A DNA stretch of 64,000 nt, from NCBI GenBank assembly GCA_002342685.1, contig DDQN01000063.1, positions 60,546-124,545 of the forward strand, written 5' to 3'. This stretch comes from Vibrio sp. UBA2441. Lineage in GTDB: Bacteria > Pseudomonadota > Gammaproteobacteria > Enterobacterales > Vibrionaceae. Shown in pieces: positions 62,251-64,000 of the stretch. The notes under the pieces are model-generated. The model was not told where the DNA came from, made no database searches, and saw nothing but the letters and a program-made list of their open reading frames with translations. The position numbers and the translations under genes were made by a program. Numbering within the stretch: the stretch's first letter is position 1; each line of letters begins with the position of its first letter.

Positions 62251-63090
62251 TTAGTTAGTGAAGAATGACGTGATGTCGGTACTTCCGTATAGATTGTGTT
62301 CTAGCGCATTAAATATCAATCCAAATCTGTTTGGGTGTAACTCTGCACTCTCTACATTCATCAAATTTCCATCAAAGTGCCAAAACTCGCGATGAAAGTC
62401 ACTAGGTTGCCTTTTCTTCATTTCACCTAGGTATAAGTCTATGTTAGCGTTTAGACCAAGAATAATACGACCTATTCTTGATGGGTCGATTTGAACAAAG
62501 AATAAGCTGTCAGCATCAAACCACTTTCGAGTCAATCTGTCGTCAACCCATCCACCATCAATACGAGCCATCTCTCCTTCTGTATTTAATTCATGACTTA
62601 TTGAAGTAAAGGGAAAGATAAATCGATGTTCTTTTTCATAGTCCCAATCCTCTGATTTAGTGAAAGTATAATGTTCTCGTATTTTTTGGAGATCGTCGGT
62701 TAATGAGCAACCCAAATAGGAGCGATCTTTCCTGTAGCTTACCTTGTCGAACTTCGCATCAGACGATTTCGCCACGTGATTAATGAAAAACAAGTTAAAC
62801 GGATCATTTTCGTCAATAAAGAACTCAACTACAGCACCTTTATGGTTGTCTGCGTAATGGCTCCACATTAAAAGATTATCTGGTGTCTCAGATAAACAAA
62901 GAGCTCCATGTAAGTCCATAAACTCTTTAATGTTATGTTTAAATCGCTTCTTTAGAGACATCTGGCTATACGCCGAAGGTAGAAATTCAAATGGATCATT
63001 GAGTTGGTGGCTAGGTGATATTCGGAGTAGTGGTTGCTTAATGAAAGATAGAGCTGCCTGTTCACTCATGTACTTATATAGTTTGATCAT
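62251..63090 (-). CDS. DUF2971 domain protein
   Basis: Cytoplasmic protein of a family with no established function, common in accessory regions. The 279-residue product shows the family pattern: LYKYMSEQAALSFI at the N-terminus, LNDPFEFLP (about 31-39), LCLSETPDNLLMWSHYADNH (about 64-83) followed by KGAVVEFF, and SEDWDYEKEHRFIFP (about 145-159). These W, H, E and R residues are the conserved core. Start 63090 has GAGGA 8 bases upstream. No partner gene is adjacent in the window. Base composition is AT-rich. Roles in phage defence or stress have been suggested for genes found in such islands, but nothing here shows one. Confidence 0.82.
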   Translation of the reverse strand: MIKLYKYMSEQAALSFIKQPLLRISPSHQLNDPFEFLPSAYSQMSLKKRFKHNIKEFMDLHGALCLSETPDNLLMWSHYADNHKGAVVEFFIDENDPFNLFFINHVAKSSDAKFDKVSYRKDRSYLGCSLTDDLQKIREHYTFTKSEDWDYEKEHRFIFPFTSISHELNTEGEMARIDGGWVDDRLTRKWFDADSLFFVQIDPSRIGRIILGLNANIDLYLGEMKKRQPSDFHREFWHFDGNLMNVESAELHPNRFGLIFNALEHNLYGSTDITSFFTN

Positions 63091-63478
63091 CGCTTAGTCC
63101 TCATCAAAACATACTGAGTAACATTATCCGATATGGAAACACCGTTGTAAAAAGTCTGTAATAACTTGATTTCAAACGGCCAATCATCCAACTTCAAGAC
63201 CAGCTCTCAGCAACAAGGACACATATGGTCACTCCACATTCATCAAGCTAGATTGAGCAGCTTTAAACAAACAAGAGTTTTAAGAAAAGCTACTGTTAGA
63301 AAAACCTATGATTTTTTAGCGGAAGATATCACAATCAATATCCAATTATGTAGAAATTGACGAACTCATTGACAAGCTAAGTGCATAAATTTAATCTTAT
63401 TTTTCACTGGCAAAATCCAGTGTCGGGCGTAGGAACTTCGAGTGGTGATTTAATCTGAGATTACTCACGGAGGTCGCT
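63091..63478. other. Gene-poor stretch between the DUF2971 gene and a small ORF
   Basis: A 64-codon plus-strand reading frame (63166-63360) opens with TTG, has no SD and a composition without family resemblance; I do not call it a gene. A CACTGG-CAAAAT-CCAGTG hairpin occurs at 63405-63422, and GTGATTTAATC-TGA-GATTACTCAC (about 63443-63468) forms a second stem just before the SD of the next small ORF. Confidence 0.45.
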
Positions 63479-63643
63479 ATGACCCACCAAAACCACCCCG
63501 ATTTTTATCAACAAGTTGAAGATTTTATTCTTTGTGCTGTGGCAGACAATGCGACTGGCGACCACGCCACCAACACCGAGATCGCCCTATTTCTTTTAAT
63601 ACTGCTTTCTAGCTATAAAAAAACAGAGATCGCGCGACCGTAG
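63479..63643 (+). CDS. Small hypothetical protein (54 aa)
   Basis: The ATG is preceded by GGAGG (63469-63473) with a 5-base spacer, the best SD in this accessory stretch. The product begins MTHQNHPDFYQQVEDFILCA and continues with DNATGDHATNTEIALFLLIL and a short basic tail SSYKKTEIARP. It is acidic in the first half with a hydrophobic helix near residues 35-46, too short to be sure of membrane insertion. Family not recognised. The leader can fold into a stem immediately upstream of the SD, which might control translation. Confidence 0.5.
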   Translation: MTHQNHPDFYQQVEDFILCAVADNATGDHATNTEIALFLLILLSSYKKTEIARP

Positions 63644-64000
63644 CGAGGTTGTGAGAAAGTTTAAGCTATCAATTTGTACAGCTTGTTTAGTTATTTGATC
63701 ATGATGTTCCAAATGCTTAATGGGCTGTACGCTTGAAGTATTTTGAGTGTGTCCCTTATCGCCCTCCTACGAAATAACACGACAATATAAATAGAAATTC
63801 TTGCTGAAGAATACGAGCTGGACTGTACCAGATCAACTCTTTATATCTCTCAGCACAAGTTCTTTACAATTAAAAAAGCCTAGTTTTCTCCTTAGCAAAT
63901 AATCACAATAAAGTGCCTGTCTCCGCAACTAGCAACTTGTTGAAGGAGACCTTCCCTGCTTCCTGCTTCCTTCTTTCGTCAAATGTAGTGGTACGCTGAA
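63644..64000. other. Gene-free end of window with one strong hairpin
   Basis: No convincing ORF on either strand. GTCTCC-G-CAAC-(9 nt)-GTTG-AA-GGAGAC at 63919-63950 forms a two-part stem. No integrase, IS or att repeat is seen before the window ends. Confidence 0.45.

Noticed and set aside
63166..63360. 64-codon plus-strand ORF
   Set aside because: TTG start, no SD, low-complexity composition and no recognisable domain.
61886..64000. Integron attC sites or gene cassettes
   Set aside because: A GTTAGCT and several stems occur, but no paired RYYYAAC/GTTRRRY core sites at attC-like spacing were found, nor an integrase.

Overview
The window is chromosomal DNA from a gammaproteobacterium, almost certainly a Vibrio or close Vibrionaceae relative. 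The evidence is protein-level similarity of every housekeeping gene to that group, a gene order combining several blocks known from E. coli (rsmI-lpoA-yraN-diaA-dolP; sspB-sspA..rpsI-rplM-zapE-zapG-degQ-degS; parC-parE..cpdA..nudF-tolC; hldE-glnE; cca-uppP-folB-plsY-tsaD-rpsU-dnaG-rpoD-tRNA-Ile), and Vibrio-typical additions such as petABC beside sspA and gspAB beside cca. Gene density is high until the tRNA near 61.8 kb, where it falls sharply.

Layout. 1-4670 (minus): start of the division and cell-wall (dcw) cluster, rsmH-ftsL-ftsI-murE-murF, mostly with 4-base overlaps. 4842-5249: RNase P RNA. 5354-9749: rsmI diverging from an lpoA-yraN-diaA-dolP operon. 9825-14827 (minus): sspA-sspB, the cytochrome bc1 operon petABC and rplM-rpsI. 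15217-19544: zapE diverging from zapG-degQ-degS, the periplasmic protease module. 19633-26537 (minus): topoisomerase IV (parE-parC) and nudF-yqiB-cpdA-yqiA. 26773-39856: tolC, hldE, glnE, a chemoreceptor, a potassium channel, a CYTH/CHAD triphosphatase, a DUF47-Pit phosphate transport pair and the SH3 protein ygiM. 40161-47950: a six-gene nosRZDFYL operon for nitrous oxide reduction with an FNR-type operator, placed between ygiM and the gspAB/cca block. 48241-48462: an unrecognised 73-codon gene behind two LexA-box-like operators. 48551-61617: gspAB, cca, uppP, folK/folB, plsY, a hydrolase, tsaD, and the macromolecular synthesis operon rpsU-yqeY-dnaG-rpoD. 61770-61845: tRNA-Ile(CAU). 61886-64000: gene-poor accessory DNA with a DUF2971 gene, a 230-bp structured inverted-repeat element and a small ORF.

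How the parts connect. The petABC complex and the nos operon point to a flexible respiratory chain: bc1 aerobically, and N2O as terminal acceptor when oxygen is short. No flavin transferase (nosX/apbE) is seen in the nos cluster, so NosR flavinylation must come from elsewhere. DegS, DegQ, LpoA, DolP and TolC together give an envelope-maintenance set, and degQ has a plausible sigma-E promoter.

Most worth following up: (1) the 73-aa gene at 48241 with two LexA-like boxes bracketing its promoter, a candidate undescribed SOS-induced small protein; (2) the accessory DNA after tRNA-Ile next to rpoD, the locus where V. cholerae carries the VSP-II island, here holding the 230-bp element, a DUF2971 gene and a 54-aa ORF; (3) three intergenic arrays with a strict 7-bp period, two built as facing G-rich and C-rich arms, one of which contains the cca stop codon. 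All calls come from reading the sequence; no database search was possible.
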